A DNA stretch of 64,000 bases from Caballeronia sp. INDeC2 (GCF_023631325.1 NZ_JALQDG010000011.1:248001-312000), one strand, 5' to 3'; numbered from the stretch's first letter, positions 28,531 through 39,617 are shown. Numbers and translations: made by a program. Notes: generated by a model from the sequence alone, not told the origin.

Positions 28531-29018
28531 GCGCCGCGAACGGAAATGTCACGATCCGCGCGGCCACGCCCGCCGATGTCGCCGCGATCTTCGGCCTGAT
28601 GTACGAGCTCGCGGAGTTCGAAAAGCTCACGCATCTGTTCATCGCGACGAAGGAAGGCGTGCACGACGCCCTGTTCGGCGCGCGTCCCGCCGCGGAAGCG
28701 CTCGTCGCGGAGCAGGAAGGCGAAGTCGTGAGCTATGCGCTCTTCTTCCAGAACTTCTCCACCTTCCTCGGCAAACGCGGCCTCTATCTCGAAGACCTTT
28801 ACGTGCGTCCGTCGATGCGCGGCAGCGGTCTCGGCACGCAGATGCTGAAGAAGCTCGCGGCGCTCGCGGTCGAGCGCCAGTGTGGGCGATTCGAGTGGTC
28901 GGTGCTCGACTGGAATCAGAACGCCATCGACTTCTACGAGAAGATGGGTGCGACGGTGCTTCCCGACTGGCGCATCGTGCGCGTGACGGGCAAGCCGCTC
29001 GAACGCCTCGCCCAATAG
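28527..29018 (+). CDS. GNAT family N-acetyltransferase
   Basis: A 163-residue acetyl-CoA-dependent acyltransferase. It starts at GTG 28527 (SAANGNVTIRAATPADVAAIF) and has the acetyl-CoA loop VRPSMRGSGLGTQMLKKLAALA near residue 95 and the C-terminal WNQNAIDFYEKMGA, the pattern of diamine acetyltransferase-like GNATs. The substrate may be an amine but cannot be assigned. It ends one base before the convergent rmuC stop. Confidence 0.88.
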   Translation: MSAANGNVTIRAATPADVAAIFGLMYELAEFEKLTHLFIATKEGVHDALFGARPAAEALVAEQEGEVVSYALFFQNFSTFLGKRGLYLEDLYVRPSMRGSGLGTQMLKKLAALAVERQCGRFEWSVLDWNQNAIDFYEKMGATVLPDWRIVRVTGKPLERLAQ

Positions 29019-29019
29019 G

Positions 29020-30468
29020 TCACATGTCGTCGTCGCCTTCCGGCGACGACACATCGCCCAGAAGCCCCGCCGCCTGTTCCCCCGGCAGCGCCTCGACGTC
29101 GCGTAGGCGCTTGCCCATCTGCCGTGTGCGCGTCTGCGCCGCCTCGATCGAGCGCGTGACGGTTTCGAGCTGCGACTTCGTTCTCGCCAGCACTTCGCCG
29201 AACTTGCCGAACTCGGTCTTCACCGCGCCGAGCACCTGCCACACTTCGCTCGAACGCTTCTCGATGGCGAGCGTGCGAAATCCCATTTGCAAACTGTTGA
29301 GGAGCGCGGTCAACGTGGTCGGCCCAGCGACGGTCACTCGATAGTCGCGCTGCAGCGAATCGCTCAGGCCCGGGCGACGCAGCACTTCCGCGTAAAGCCC
29401 TTCGGTCGGCAGAAAGAGCAACGCGAAGTCCGTGGTATGCGGCGGCGCGACGTACTTCTGCGCGATCGACTTCGCTTCCGCGCGCAAGCGGCCTTCGAGC
29501 GCGCGCGACGCGTCCTCGACGCCGGCCACGTCCGCCCGTTCCTGCGCGTCGATCAGACGCTCGTAGTCCTCACGCGGAAACTTCGCGTCGATGGGTAGCC
29601 ACACAGGCGTCGCGGCATCGCCCGGCGAGCCTGGCGCATCGTGTCGGCCGGGCAGCCTGATCGCGAACTCGACGCGCTCGTTGCTCTTCGGAATCGTCGC
29701 GACGTTCTTCGCGTACTGATCGGGCGTAAGCAGTTGCTCCAGCAGCGATTCGAGCTGCACTTCGCCCCAGATGCCGCGCGTCTTCACGTTGGTGAGCACC
29801 TTCTTGAGATCGCCGACACCGGCCGCGAGCGTCTGCATTTCGCCGAGCCCGCGATGCACCTGCTCCAACCGGTCCGATACGAGCTTGAACGACTCGCCGA
29901 GCCGCTGTTCGAGCGTGGCGTGCAGCTTTTCGTCGACAGTTCGACGCATCTCGTCGAGCTTGGTCGCGTTGTTGGCCTCGATGTCCTTCAGACGCGCTTC
30001 GAGCGTCGCGCGCACTTCGCCGAGCCGCCGCTCGTTCGCCTCCGACATCTGCGACAGATGCAGCGACATCGAATCGGCGAAGCGCTTTAATGCGTTGCCC
30101 TGATCCTCGCGCGCCTGCTGGCTTTGTTGCGCGAGTTGCTGGGCGAGTGCGTCGAACTGCGCGTTCTGCACGCTCGACGTGCTCGCCAGTTGCGTCGCGA
30201 GCGTCTGATGGAATTGCGTGAAGCCGCTTTGCGATTCCATGCGCGACACGCGCGCACTTTCGGCGATGTCGCCGCGCACCCCGCGTTCGAGCCGTTCCTG
30301 CGCGCGCGCATGCGCCTCGCCCATGTCGTTCACGCGATCGGTGAGCGCCTCGAATTCATCGTAAATGTGGGCGTTCGAGTTGCGCCGTATCGCGACGATG
30401 AGCGCGACGAGCGACACGATCAGCGCGATCGCCAACGCAGCGACAGCGCCATACAGCAATTCCGTCAT
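29020..30468 (-). CDS. rmuC: DNA recombination protein RmuC
   Basis: RmuC-family protein, thought to be a nuclease that limits recombination at inverted repeats. The 482-residue product has an N-terminal membrane segment (VAALAIALIVSLVALIVAI), a coiled coil from about 40 to 200, and the RmuC domain (GIWGEVQLESLLEQLLTPDQY, WLPIDAKFPREDYERL, LLFLPTEGLYAEVLRRPGL). Its start overlaps the ghrB stop by 4 bp, so the two are coupled though unrelated in function. Confidence 0.93.
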   Translation of the reverse strand: MTELLYGAVAALAIALIVSLVALIVAIRRNSNAHIYDEFEALTDRVNDMGEAHARAQERLERGVRGDIAESARVSRMESQSGFTQFHQTLATQLASTSSVQNAQFDALAQQLAQQSQQAREDQGNALKRFADSMSLHLSQMSEANERRLGEVRATLEARLKDIEANNATKLDEMRRTVDEKLHATLEQRLGESFKLVSDRLEQVHRGLGEMQTLAAGVGDLKKVLTNVKTRGIWGEVQLESLLEQLLTPDQYAKNVATIPKSNERVEFAIRLPGRHDAPGSPGDAATPVWLPIDAKFPREDYERLIDAQERADVAGVEDASRALEGRLRAEAKSIAQKYVAPPHTTDFALLFLPTEGLYAEVLRRPGLSDSLQRDYRVTVAGPTTLTALLNSLQMGFRTLAIEKRSSEVWQVLGAVKTEFGKFGEVLARTKSQLETVTRSIEAAQTRTRQMGKRLRDVEALPGEQAAGLLGDVSSPEGDDDM

Positions 30469-31445
30469 TTCTTCAGCACGTCCGGATTGATCGGGTTGGG
30501 CGGATTTCCGGCGCGCGGTCCTTCGCCGAGCGCGGCGATGAGATTGTCCGCCGCGAGATCGGCCATCGCGCGGCGCGTGCCCTCCGTCGCGCTCGCGATG
30601 TGCGGCGTCAGCACCACGTTGTCGAGCAGCAGGAAATCCGGATTGAAGTTTGGCTCTCCCTCGAACACGTCGATGCCCGCGGCCGCAATGCGCTTGTCGC
30701 GCAATGCGACGATCAACGCCGCATCATCGACGATGCCGCCGCGCGCGATATTCGTGAGCGTCGCCGTGGGCTTCATCAGCGCGAGTTCGGCCGCACCGAT
30801 CGTGTGATGGTTCTCCTTCGTGTACGGCAGCACGAGCACGACATGATCTGCCCGCCTGAGCAGGTCTTCCTTCGACGCATACTCGGCGTTCAGCTTCGCC
30901 TCGATCTCGGGCGCGACACGCGAACGGTTGTGATAGATCACGCGCATGTCGAAGCCGCTCGCCCGCCGCGCGAGCGCCTGGCCGATACGTCCCATGCCGA
31001 TTACGCCGAGCGTCGATCCGTACACATCCGTGCCGAGGAACGAGTCGAACGACCACTTCTGCCACTTGCCCGCGCGCAGATAGTGCTCGGATTCGGTGAC
31101 ACGGCGCGCAGCCGCCATCATCAGCGCCCAGCCGAAGTCGGCGGTGGTTTCGTTCAGCACGTTCGGCGTATTGGTGCCGAGCACCTTGTGCGCGTCGAAA
31201 GCCTTCATGTCGAAGTTGTTATAGCCGACCGCCATGTTCGCGACGACTTTCAGATTCGGTGCGCCCGCCAGTTCCTTTTCGCCGACCCACTCGCCCGCGG
31301 TGAACGCGCCGTCCTTGTCCGCGATACGGCGCGCGAATTCTTCTTGCGGCAGCACGTCGCCGAGGTTCACGTCGACATCGAAATACTGTTTCAGGCGCTC
31401 GATCACATCGGGAAAGGTGGGACGCGCGACAAGTACCTTCTTCAT
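30465..31445 (-). CDS. ghrB: D-2-hydroxyacid dehydrogenase (glyoxylate/hydroxypyruvate reductase)
   Basis: A 326-residue NAD(P)-dependent D-isomer-specific dehydrogenase that reduces glyoxylate and hydroxypyruvate. It shows the dinucleotide loop GVIGMGRIGQALARRA, the catalytic Arg in NIARGGIVDD, Glu in GIDVFEGEP and His in TPHIASAT. Sequence pattern and length fit GhrB. A D-lactate role is a weaker alternative, interesting because lactate-utilization-type genes lie on both sides. It is 10 bp after the antiporter stop. Confidence 0.88.
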   Translation of the reverse strand: MKKVLVARPTFPDVIERLKQYFDVDVNLGDVLPQEEFARRIADKDGAFTAGEWVGEKELAGAPNLKVVANMAVGYNNFDMKAFDAHKVLGTNTPNVLNETTADFGWALMMAAARRVTESEHYLRAGKWQKWSFDSFLGTDVYGSTLGVIGMGRIGQALARRASGFDMRVIYHNRSRVAPEIEAKLNAEYASKEDLLRRADHVVLVLPYTKENHHTIGAAELALMKPTATLTNIARGGIVDDAALIVALRDKRIAAAGIDVFEGEPNFNPDFLLLDNVVLTPHIASATEGTRRAMADLAADNLIAALGEGPRAGNPPNPINPDVLKK

Positions 31446-31454
31446 CGATTGCTC

Positions 31455-32867
31455 CTAGAAAAATAGCCAGCCCAGAACGGCAAAAATCGGCAGGAGGACC
31501 GCGCCCGACCATGCGATATAGCCGAAGAAACTCGGCATGCGCACGCCGCGCGATTCGGCGATTGCCTTCACCATGAAATTCGGCGCATTGCCGATGTACG
31601 TGTTCGCACCCATGAAGACGGCGCCCGCGGAGATGGCGGCGAGCGTGGTGGCGTCGGCGGTCATGAGCGTGCGCGCGTCGCCGCCCGCGAGATTAAAGAA
31701 CACGAGATAGGTCGGCGCGTTGTCGAGAAACGAGGACAGCAGGCCCGTCGCCCAGAAGTAGGCGATGTCGATCGGCTTGCCGTGCGCATCCGACACCGCG
31801 TGCACGATGCCCGCGAACGCGCCCGCCTCCCCCGCGCGCAGGATCGTGATGACGGGCGCGATCGTAATGAAGATTGCCGCGAACAGTTTCGCCACTTCCT
31901 CGATGGGCGCCCAGTCGAACGCGTTGCCCGCGCGCGCACTTTTCGGCGTGAGCGCGAGCGAGGCAAGGAGCACGGCCATGAGCAGCACGTCGCGCACGAG
32001 ATTCTGCAATTTCACCTCGGTGCCGAACACGTCGAACGCGATGCCGGGCTTCCATATGCCGCTCGTCAACACGAGCGCGACGATCACCGCGAGCAGCGCA
32101 AAATTCACTTTGCCGTCGATGCCGAGCGGCGGCGTGTCGGGGGTCGGATCGAGAAATGCGGGCCGCGCGTCGTGCCGGCGCCAGTAGTAGCTGTCGAGGA
32201 CATGGAACAAAACGAGCAGCACGCCGCAGACGAAGAGCATCGGCAGCGCGAGATGCATCGTCGTCCAGAAGAAGCCGACGCCGTTCAGAAATCCGAGAAA
32301 GAGCGGCGGATCTCCGAGCGGCGTGAGCGAGCCGCCCGCATTCGCGACGAGAAAAATGAAGAACACGACGACATGCACGACGTGCTTGCGATTGTCGTTC
32401 GCGCGCAAGAGCGGGCGGATCAGCAGCATGGCCGCGCCCGTCGTGCCCATGATGCTCGCGAGCGCGGTGCCGAGCGCGAGCAGCCCGGTATTGAGACGCG
32501 GCGAGCCGTGCAGATTGCCGCGCACGCAGATGCCCCCCGCGACCGTGTACAGCGCCGCCAGCAGAACGATGAACGGCACGTACTCTTCGAGCATGGCGTG
32601 AACCAGTACGCTGCCTGCCGTACCAATTCCGAAGGCGAGCGCGAACGGCGCAAGAAACGCGACGCTCCACGCAGCCGCAATCTTTCCGAAATGGTGATGC
32701 CAGAGCTTCGGCGCGACGAGCGGAAACACCGCGATGGAAAGCAGGATGCCGATGAACGGAATGCCCCACGTTGCCGGGAGCGTCGTGCCATCGGGCGCTG
32801 CCGCGACGGCGGGTGCGGCGACTAGCGCCAGGCCTGCGCACGCCGCGATGGAAACGAAACGCCGCAT
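31455..32867 (-). CDS. Na+/H+ antiporter, NhaD-like
   Basis: A 470-residue ion-transporter-superfamily membrane protein with roughly 12 hydrophobic segments after a cleavable-looking start (FVSIAACAGLALVAAPAVAAA). Conserved stretches are GGSLTPLGDPPLFLGFLNG and FLDNAPTYLVFFNLAGGD near residue 370, typical of NhaD and related CitM/ArsB-type carriers. Sodium/proton exchange is inferred from family likeness; organic-acid transport is the main alternative. It sits 6 bp from the stop of the upstream LUD gene and upstream of ghrB. Confidence 0.72.
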   Translation of the reverse strand: MRRFVSIAACAGLALVAAPAVAAAPDGTTLPATWGIPFIGILLSIAVFPLVAPKLWHHHFGKIAAAWSVAFLAPFALAFGIGTAGSVLVHAMLEEYVPFIVLLAALYTVAGGICVRGNLHGSPRLNTGLLALGTALASIMGTTGAAMLLIRPLLRANDNRKHVVHVVVFFIFLVANAGGSLTPLGDPPLFLGFLNGVGFFWTTMHLALPMLFVCGVLLVLFHVLDSYYWRRHDARPAFLDPTPDTPPLGIDGKVNFALLAVIVALVLTSGIWKPGIAFDVFGTEVKLQNLVRDVLLMAVLLASLALTPKSARAGNAFDWAPIEEVAKLFAAIFITIAPVITILRAGEAGAFAGIVHAVSDAHGKPIDIAYFWATGLLSSFLDNAPTYLVFFNLAGGDARTLMTADATTLAAISAGAVFMGANTYIGNAPNFMVKAIAESRGVRMPSFFGYIAWSGAVLLPIFAVLGWLFF

Positions 32868-32872
32868 CGTGC

Positions 32873-33544
32873 TCAGGCTCCGCGCACGACGATCACATGC
32901 ACGCGATACGGTCCATGCGCGCCGAGCACGATGGTCTGTTCAATATCGCCCGTGCGCGACGGCCCCGACACGAAGTTCACCGCCCGCGGCAACTCGCCCC
33001 GCTCGGCGCGCATCAGCGCGAACGCGTCTTCGTGCGCCGCGACGATGCGCGACGCCGGCACGATCGCGATATGCGTCTGAGGCAGAAGCGCGCCGGACGC
33101 GGGCGTGTCGGCGCCCGAGAGCAGCACGAGCGAGCCGGTTTCGGCCGTCGCGCAAAAACAGCCGGTGATGCCCACGAGATCGGCATCCGCCGGCTTGCGC
33201 AGCGCCGCTCGAATGCCCGCTTGCACCCAAGGCAGGCCGCCGAGCGCGGGCCACGCGACGACATCGGCGGGAACATTCAGCGATTCCAAATAGCGCGCGG
33301 CTTCGGCGGGCGCATCCGCGAGCGATTCCACTTCGGCGACGGTCGTAGAAAGACGCTCGGCTTCGAGCCTGAAGCGCGCGATCAATTCATTGCGGTTCTG
33401 AGGCAACGGAGGACGCGGACCCGCGGGATGCCGCTCGATATACTCTTGCGCCGCCTCGCGCTCGGCTTCCGAAGGCACGCCGCGACGGCCCTGCGCGCTG
33501 CGAATGCGCGCGAGAATATTGCGGCGCGCGGCCGATGTATCCAT
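32873..33544 (-). CDS. LUD-domain protein (LutC paralogue)
   Basis: A 223-residue LUD-domain protein with the domain motif GITGCFCATAETGSLVLLSG, then the ending GPSRTGDIEQTIVLGAHGPYRVHVIVV. LUD proteins such as LutC take part in iron-sulphur-dependent L-lactate oxidation. A true LutC is encoded at 36.9 kb, so this is a second, separate copy and has no LutA or LutB beside it. It is paired with an antiporter gene instead, 6 bp downstream. Its substrate is unknown. Confidence 0.85.
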   Translation of the reverse strand: MDTSAARRNILARIRSAQGRRGVPSEAEREAAQEYIERHPAGPRPPLPQNRNELIARFRLEAERLSTTVAEVESLADAPAEAARYLESLNVPADVVAWPALGGLPWVQAGIRAALRKPADADLVGITGCFCATAETGSLVLLSGADTPASGALLPQTHIAIVPASRIVAAHEDAFALMRAERGELPRAVNFVSGPSRTGDIEQTIVLGAHGPYRVHVIVVRGA

Positions 33545-33680
33545 GATGCCGTCCTCGTGTTGGCGTGCCTGAGATTCGTGCGCGCCGGACTATTCGACGA
33601 CGCGTTCGAATTATAACGAGCGATATTCGCGCACGAACCTCGGCCGAACGGCATAGGCCGAATGCACGGAAGCGACGCCG

Positions 33681-34871
33681 TCAGTCGTCGCCCACCGGCT
33701 GCGCAATGCCGAACACCTGACGCAGATAGGCGAGATACGCCTTGTCGTCGCACATGTTCTTGCCGGGCGAATCCGAGAGCTTGGCGACCGGCTGACCGTT
33801 GCAGCGGACCATCTTGATGACGATCTGCAGCGGCTGATAGCCCAGATCGTTGGTGAGATTCGTCCCGACGCCGAACGCCAGTTGGCAGCGCCCGCGGAAG
33901 CGCTCATAGAGTTGCAGCACCTTGGGAATGTCGAGCGCGTCGGAAAATACGAGCACCTTGGTGCGCGGGTCGCAGCGGTTGTCCTCGTAATGCCTGAGAA
34001 GGCGCTCGCCCCAGTCGAAGGGATCGCCGGAATCGTGACGCGCGCCGTCGAACAGCTTGCAAAAGTACATGTCGAAATCGCGCAGGAACGCCTTCATGCC
34101 GTAGACATCCGACAGCGCGATGCCGAGATCGCCGCGATATTCCTTCGCCCACATCTCGAAGCCGAAAATCTGCGAATCGCGCAGACGCGGACCCAACGCC
34201 TGACACGCCTGCAAGTATTCGTGCGCCATCGTGCCGAGGGGACGCAAGCCGTGCTTCATCGCATAGAAGCAGTTGCTCGTGCCGGCGAACTGCGCGCCGA
34301 GCTTGTCCTTCAAGGTCAGCACGACTTCCTCATGCCACTGTCCGGAGAAGCGGCGGCGCGTGCCGTAATCGGCGATCTTGCAGTCGGAATATTCGGGCGG
34401 CGTGGCGAGCAGCTTGATCTTGTCGCGCAGACGCTCACGGCCGGTTTCGTACTCGGGCTTGCGCTGCGTGTTGCGGAAATAGACCTCGTTGACGATCGCG
34501 AGCACCGGAATCTCGAAGAGGATCGTGTGCAGCCACGGCCCTTCGATCTCGATGTCGATCTCGCCATTGTTCTTCGGCGACGGCGAGATACGGATCGACT
34601 TCTCGTTCAGATGAAAGAGCGCGAGGAAATCGATGAAGTCGCTCTTGATGAAACGCATGCGCCGCAAATAATCCAGTTCCTCCTCCTTGAAGCGCAGATT
34701 GCAGAGCTGGCGTACCTCGTCGCGAATCTCGTCGATGTACGGCACGAGATCCACATTCGGCGTGCGGCAGCGGAAGCGATATTCGACATGCGCCGCGGGG
34801 AAATGATGCAGCACGACCTGCATCATCGTGAACTTGTAGAGGTCGGTATCGAGCAGCGAATTGATGATCAT
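33681..34871 (-). CDS. pncB: Nicotinate phosphoribosyltransferase
   Basis: Salvages nicotinate into NAD. The 396-residue product starts [18 protein letters not shown], with EYRFRCRTP, the [22 protein letters not shown] region bearing the catalytic His, and [13 protein letters not shown]. It ends [17 protein letters not shown]. The ATG at 34871 is the family start; the frame extends 23 codons further but without similarity. The next gene on this strand is 136 bp away. Confidence 0.95.
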   Translation of the reverse strand: MIINSLLDTDLYKFTMMQVVLHHFPAAHVEYRFRCRTPNVDLVPYIDEIRDEVRQLCNLRFKEEELDYLRRMRFIKSDFIDFLALFHLNEKSIRISPSPKNNGEIDIEIEGPWLHTILFEIPVLAIVNEVYFRNTQRKPEYETGRERLRDKIKLLATPPEYSDCKIADYGTRRRFSGQWHEEVVLTLKDKLGAQFAGTSNCFYAMKHGLRPLGTMAHEYLQACQALGPRLRDSQIFGFEMWAKEYRGDLGIALSDVYGMKAFLRDFDMYFCKLFDGARHDSGDPFDWGERLLRHYEDNRCDPRTKVLVFSDALDIPKVLQLYERFRGRCQLAFGVGTNLTNDLGYQPLQIVIKMVRCNGQPVAKLSDSPGKNMCDDKAYLAYLRQVFGIAQPVGDD

Positions 34872-35150
34872 GGTTATAACTGGAACATCCACGCGAAATG
34901 GCCGTGCGCCCGGCGCCAGGCCGTATGCCTTTGGGGCCATGTTACCCGAATGTGCACAACGTCATGATCCATGCCCCGCCCTTTTGCGACGCGGCGCATA
35001 CATACATCACGAATCGATATAAAGGGCGCCACGCGCGGCTCACGCCCGTTTTTACCGTTACGCTACAATATGCGTTTCGCCACGCGCACCTCCCGGCCGA
35101 TGTAGCCGCCCAGGGCGCCGCCCCCAAGAATTCCGCATGCAGGAGCCTGA

Positions 35151-35474
35151 ATGACTCACGTTGTGACCGAAAGCTGCATCAAGTGCAAGTACACCGATTG
35201 CGTGGACGTGTGCCCGGTGGACTGCTTCCGCGAAGGTCCCAACTTTCTCGCGATCGATCCGGACGAGTGCATCGACTGCGCCGTGTGCGTGGCCGAGTGC
35301 CCGGTGAACGCCATCTACGCCGAAGAAGATGTGCCCGGCGACCAGCAGCACTTCACCGAACTGAACGCCGAACTCGCGCGTAACTGGCCGAGCATCACGA
35401 AGACGAAGGGATCGCTTCCCGAAGCGGACGAGTTCAAGGACGTCAAGGACAAGCTTAATTTGCTCGAGCGTTGA
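35151..35474 (+). CDS. fdxA: Ferredoxin FdxA (7Fe type)
   Basis: A 107-residue ferredoxin with one 3Fe-4S and one 4Fe-4S cluster. Cysteines occur as [15 protein letters not shown] near residues 9-21 and [14 protein letters not shown] near 40-50. The C-terminal extension of about 50 residues is the FdxA/Azotobacter type. AGGAG precedes the ATG by 6 nt. It is transcribed away from pncB. An AT-rich TACAAT at 35064-35069 may be its -10 element, though I see no good matching -35. Confidence 0.96.
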   Translation: MTHVVTESCIKCKYTDCVDVCPVDCFREGPNFLAIDPDECIDCAVCVAECPVNAIYAEEDVPGDQQHFTELNAELARNWPSITKTKGSLPEADEFKDVKDKLNLLER

Positions 35475-35541
35475 TCCGCGCGCGCCCGGGCGACTGTTTC
35501 AAACGCATTGCAAAAATTGATTATCGAGTGAAGATTGGGCG

Positions 35542-35570
35542 TTGACACGATAATCTGAGCCCCCTATACT
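35542..35570 (+). promoter_or_regulatory. Consensus promoter of the tRNA-Asn pair
   Basis: TTGACA (35542-35547), exactly 17 bp, then TATACT (35565-35570), with the start near 35577. It is the closest match to the sigma-70 consensus that I found in the window and lies 23 bp before the first tRNA. Confidence 0.9.
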
Positions 35571-35592
35571 TTCGCTTCTCTGCTGTAGATGT

Positions 35593-35668
35593 TCCCCGAT
35601 AGCTCAGTCGGTAGAGCGCCGGACTGTTAATCCGTAGGTCCCTGGTTCGAGCCCAGGTCGGGGAGCCA
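35593..35668 (+). tRNA. tRNA-Asn (GTT), copy 1
   Basis: A 76-nt cloverleaf beginning TCCCCGA and ending TCGGGGA-G-CCA, with the CCA encoded. The D-loop sequence AGCTCAGTCGGTAGAGC and T-arm GGTTCGAGCCC are standard. The anticodon GTT is at 35626-35628 in CTGTTAA. Followed by its own terminator. Confidence 0.97.
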
Positions 35669-35694
35669 AAACTCCAGCAAGTCGGTTTCAAAAG

Positions 35695-35720
35695 AACCCA
35701 GTCAATCGGCTGGGTTTTTT
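35695..35720 (+). terminator. Terminator between the two tRNA-Asn genes
   Basis: AACCCAG (35695-35701), an 8-nt loop, CTGGGTT (35710-35716), then four more T. It may let some transcripts read through into copy 2, for which I see no separate strong promoter. Confidence 0.75.
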
Positions 35721-35746
35721 ATCTCAGTTGCAGATGTTTCAGTTGT

Positions 35747-35822
35747 TCCCCGATAGCTCAGTCGGTAGAGCGCCGGACTGTTAATCCGTAGGTCCCTGGT
35801 TCGAGCCCAGGTCGGGGAGCCA
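35747..35822 (+). tRNA. tRNA-Asn (GTT), copy 2
   Basis: Identical over all 76 nt to copy 1, encoded CCA included. The repeat extends a few bases upstream (GT before the acceptor stem) and into the CAAAA after it, while the spacer differs. This suggests a tandem duplication kept identical by selection or gene conversion. Confidence 0.97.
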
Positions 35823-35836
35823 AAAGCTTCATTCGA

Positions 35837-35865
35837 AAAGCCCAGTCGTGTGACTGGGCTTTTTG
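35837..35865 (+). terminator. Terminator after tRNA-Asn copy 2
   Basis: AAAGCCCAGTC, a 4-nt loop GTGT and GACTGGGCTTTTT, a strong stem with a T run. The stem resembles that of the first terminator, consistent with duplication of the whole tRNA-terminator unit. Confidence 0.85.
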
Positions 35866-36000
35866 CTTTTATCCTCCCGTCTGCACGACAGCCTCTTGCC
35901 GAAAAGCAGTCGCTCCGCCATCCAAGCAAACTTTTTGTCGTCGTTTGTATAATTTCGCTAAGCAAACGGATGGCGGCAATTGCGCGCAAAGGAGCAATAA

Positions 36001-36903
36001 ATGCGCTGGCTGGTGTTGGTGATCTTCATCGCTTGCGCGGCTTACACGCACTGGCGCGGCAAGGTCCGGCACGGGTTCTTCCGACAGCTTTCAGACCATT
36101 CGACGTTCATGTCGCCGTTGAACGGCTTCATCTATCTGTTCTCGCGCGTGCCGTCCACGCCCTACCTGCAACCGACGCTCTTTCCCGATCTTGCGCCGAT
36201 CAAGACGCACTGGGAAACCATCCGCGCCGAGGCCGTTGCGCTGCACGAGGCGAGCAGGATCCAGGCGGCGGCCAAGTACAACGACATCGGCTTCAATTCG
36301 TTTTTCCGGCGCGGCTGGCGACGCTTCTATCTGAAATGGTATGACCGCCCGCACCCGTCCGCCGTGGCGACGTGTCCGCAGACGCTCGTGGTCCTGCAGA
36401 GCATCCCGTCCGTCAAGGCGGCCATGTTCGCGATGCTCCCGCCCGGCGGAACGCTGACGCTGCATCGCGATCCGTACGCGGGGTCGCTGCGCTATCACTT
36501 GGGGCTCGTCACGCCGAACGACGACGCCTGCGCGATCATCGTCGATGGCGAACGCTACTCGTGGCGCGACGGCGAGGAAGTCGTCTTCGACGAAACCTAT
36601 CTGCACTGGGCCGAGAACCGGACCGACAAGGAGCGCATCATCCTGTTTTGCGATATCGAGCGGCCGATGAAATACCGCTGGGCGCAGGCGTTCAATCACG
36701 CCGTCGGCGGCTTTCTGATGCGCGCCGCCGCGTCGCCGAACGAACTCGGCGACCGTACCGGCGGGTTGAACCGCGCGTTCAAGTATCTCTATTCGATCCG
36801 GCTCGTCGGCAAGCGGCTGAAGGCGTGGAACCGGACCGTCTATTACATCGTGAAGTGGCTGCTGTTCGGCGGGATCGTCGTCGCGATTTTCTGGAAACAC
36901 TGA
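36001..36903 (+). CDS. lpxO: Lipid A hydroxylase LpxO-like (Asp/Asn beta-hydroxylase family)
   Basis: Fe(II)/2-oxoglutarate dioxygenase that 2-hydroxylates a lipid A acyl chain at the inner membrane. The 300-residue product has an N-terminal membrane segment (LVLVIFIACAAYTHW), the beta-hydroxylase core with the iron ligands in TLHRDPYAGSLRYHLGL and the distal His in DETYLHWAEN, and a C-terminal membrane segment (VKWLLFGGIVVAIFW). Both anchors and the length match LpxO. It converges on the lactate operon with a 4-bp gap. Confidence 0.9.
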   Translation: MRWLVLVIFIACAAYTHWRGKVRHGFFRQLSDHSTFMSPLNGFIYLFSRVPSTPYLQPTLFPDLAPIKTHWETIRAEAVALHEASRIQAAAKYNDIGFNSFFRRGWRRFYLKWYDRPHPSAVATCPQTLVVLQSIPSVKAAMFAMLPPGGTLTLHRDPYAGSLRYHLGLVTPNDDACAIIVDGERYSWRDGEEVVFDETYLHWAENRTDKERIILFCDIERPMKYRWAQAFNHAVGGFLMRAAASPNELGDRTGGLNRAFKYLYSIRLVGKRLKAWNRTVYYIVKWLLFGGIVVAIFWKH

Positions 36904-36907
36904 CGCT

Positions 36908-37485
36908 TCACGCGAGCCACACGACGGTCAGCGAGCGCACGCCCTGTGCGCCGCGAATCAGCACGCCTTCGATATCCGCCGTCGCGGACGGTCCCGTCAC
37001 GAGCACCGCATAGCGCGCCGATTTGAAATCGGGCCGTCGATACACCTGCTGCAAGCCTTCGACGAGCAGCGCGGGATCGAGCAGCACGACGAGATGCTGC
37101 GAAAGATAGCCGATCGAGTTCACGACGTACTCTTGCTCGCTGAACCACACCGAGCCCGTTTCGGCTACGCCGAAGCGCCCTCTCACAACGCCCACATCGA
37201 CATCCTGGAGCGACGCCGGGAGCGTATCGGGAGAAAGCGGCCGCGTGCCGTCGACGCCCGGCACCGCCGACGCGATCATCTTCGCGTCCGGAAAGCGCGA
37301 CGCGATGAGCGCATTCACATCGCCCAGCCCGGCGGCGTCGACGCACGTTCCGCCCATTGCGGTGAGCGCCGCGGTGAAACGCGTCTTCAGATCGCCTTCA
37401 GGCGTCGGAAACAGCGGCATATCGGGACGCGGGCGCGATGCCGGCTGCGCCGCGCGAATCTTCGACAAAAAAGCTTCGCGAGTCG

Positions 37486-37489
<4 letters not shown>
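36908..37489 (-). CDS. lutC: Lactate utilization protein C
   Basis: A 193-residue LUD-domain protein, the third component of the LutABC complex that oxidises L-lactate to pyruvate. It contains VVRGRFGVAETGSVWFSEQE and ends TGPSATADIEGVLIRGAQGVRSLTV, the LutC signature region. The ATG at 37489 overlaps the lutB stop by 4 bp. Its family likeness to the LUD protein at 32.9 kb is clear, but that one is about 30 residues longer. Confidence 0.93.
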
Positions 37490-38873
<1,384 letters not shown>

Positions 38874-38877
<4 letters not shown>

Positions 38878-39617
38878 GCGCGAACTCCGTTCAAGACCTG
38901 CGCGATATGGATGAACTTCGCATCGGCTTTCATGCGTTCCGCGCAGCCTTGCTGATGCATGAGACACGACATGTCGCCCGATACGATGTACTCCGCGCCC
39001 GCCCCGACATGATCGCGCACCTTGTCCTGTCCCATGCGCACGGACACGGCCTCTTCGGTGACCGAGAACGTGCCGCCGAAGCCGCAGCATTCATCGGGAC
39101 GCGCGGGCGTGACGAACTCGATACCCTTCACGCCTTCGAGCAGCGCGCGGGGCTTCGAAAACGGCGTGCCCGCGACTTCCGAATTCGATGTCTCGCGCAG
39201 ATGCCGCACCGCGCTGCAACTGTTGTGCAGCCCGACCCTGTGCGGGAACTCGGCCCACGGAAACTCGCGCACCTTCAGCACGTCGTGCAGGAATTCGACC
39301 AGCTCATACGTATTGCGACGAACCTTCTCTACCGCGCCCGTCTGCTCGATCGCGGTGAAGTGCTCGCGGACATGATGCACGCAACTCGCCGACGGCCCGA
39401 CCACATAGTCGTAGTCGGCGAAATTGCGGGCGAACACGCGCTCGGCGCCGGCGGCGTCCTTGTGCGCGCCGCTATTGGCCATCGGCTGACCGCAGCACGT
39501 CTGATCCGGCGGATAGTCGACATCGACGCCGAGCCGCTCGAGCAATTCCAGCGTGGCGACGCCGACCTGCGGATAGAACGCGTCGATGAAACAGGGGACG
39601 AACAGGGCAACTTTCAT
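38874..39617 (-). CDS. lutA: Lactate utilization protein A (CCG domain)
   Basis: A 247-residue protein with two CCG-type cysteine-rich domains: TCCGQPMANSG near residue 45 and ECCGFGGTFSV near residue 175, with SCVHHVREHF and HNSCSAVRHL between. It is the first gene of lutABC. These domains bind an unusual iron-sulphur cluster, as in heterodisulfide-reductase-like subunits. The predicted promoter and operator lie 39-82 bp upstream, facing the GntR-type regulator. Confidence 0.95.

Noticed and set aside
35593..35822. Two exact repeats as part of a CRISPR array
   Set aside because: Both fold as tRNA-Asn with anticodon GTT and encoded CCA, and there are just two copies.
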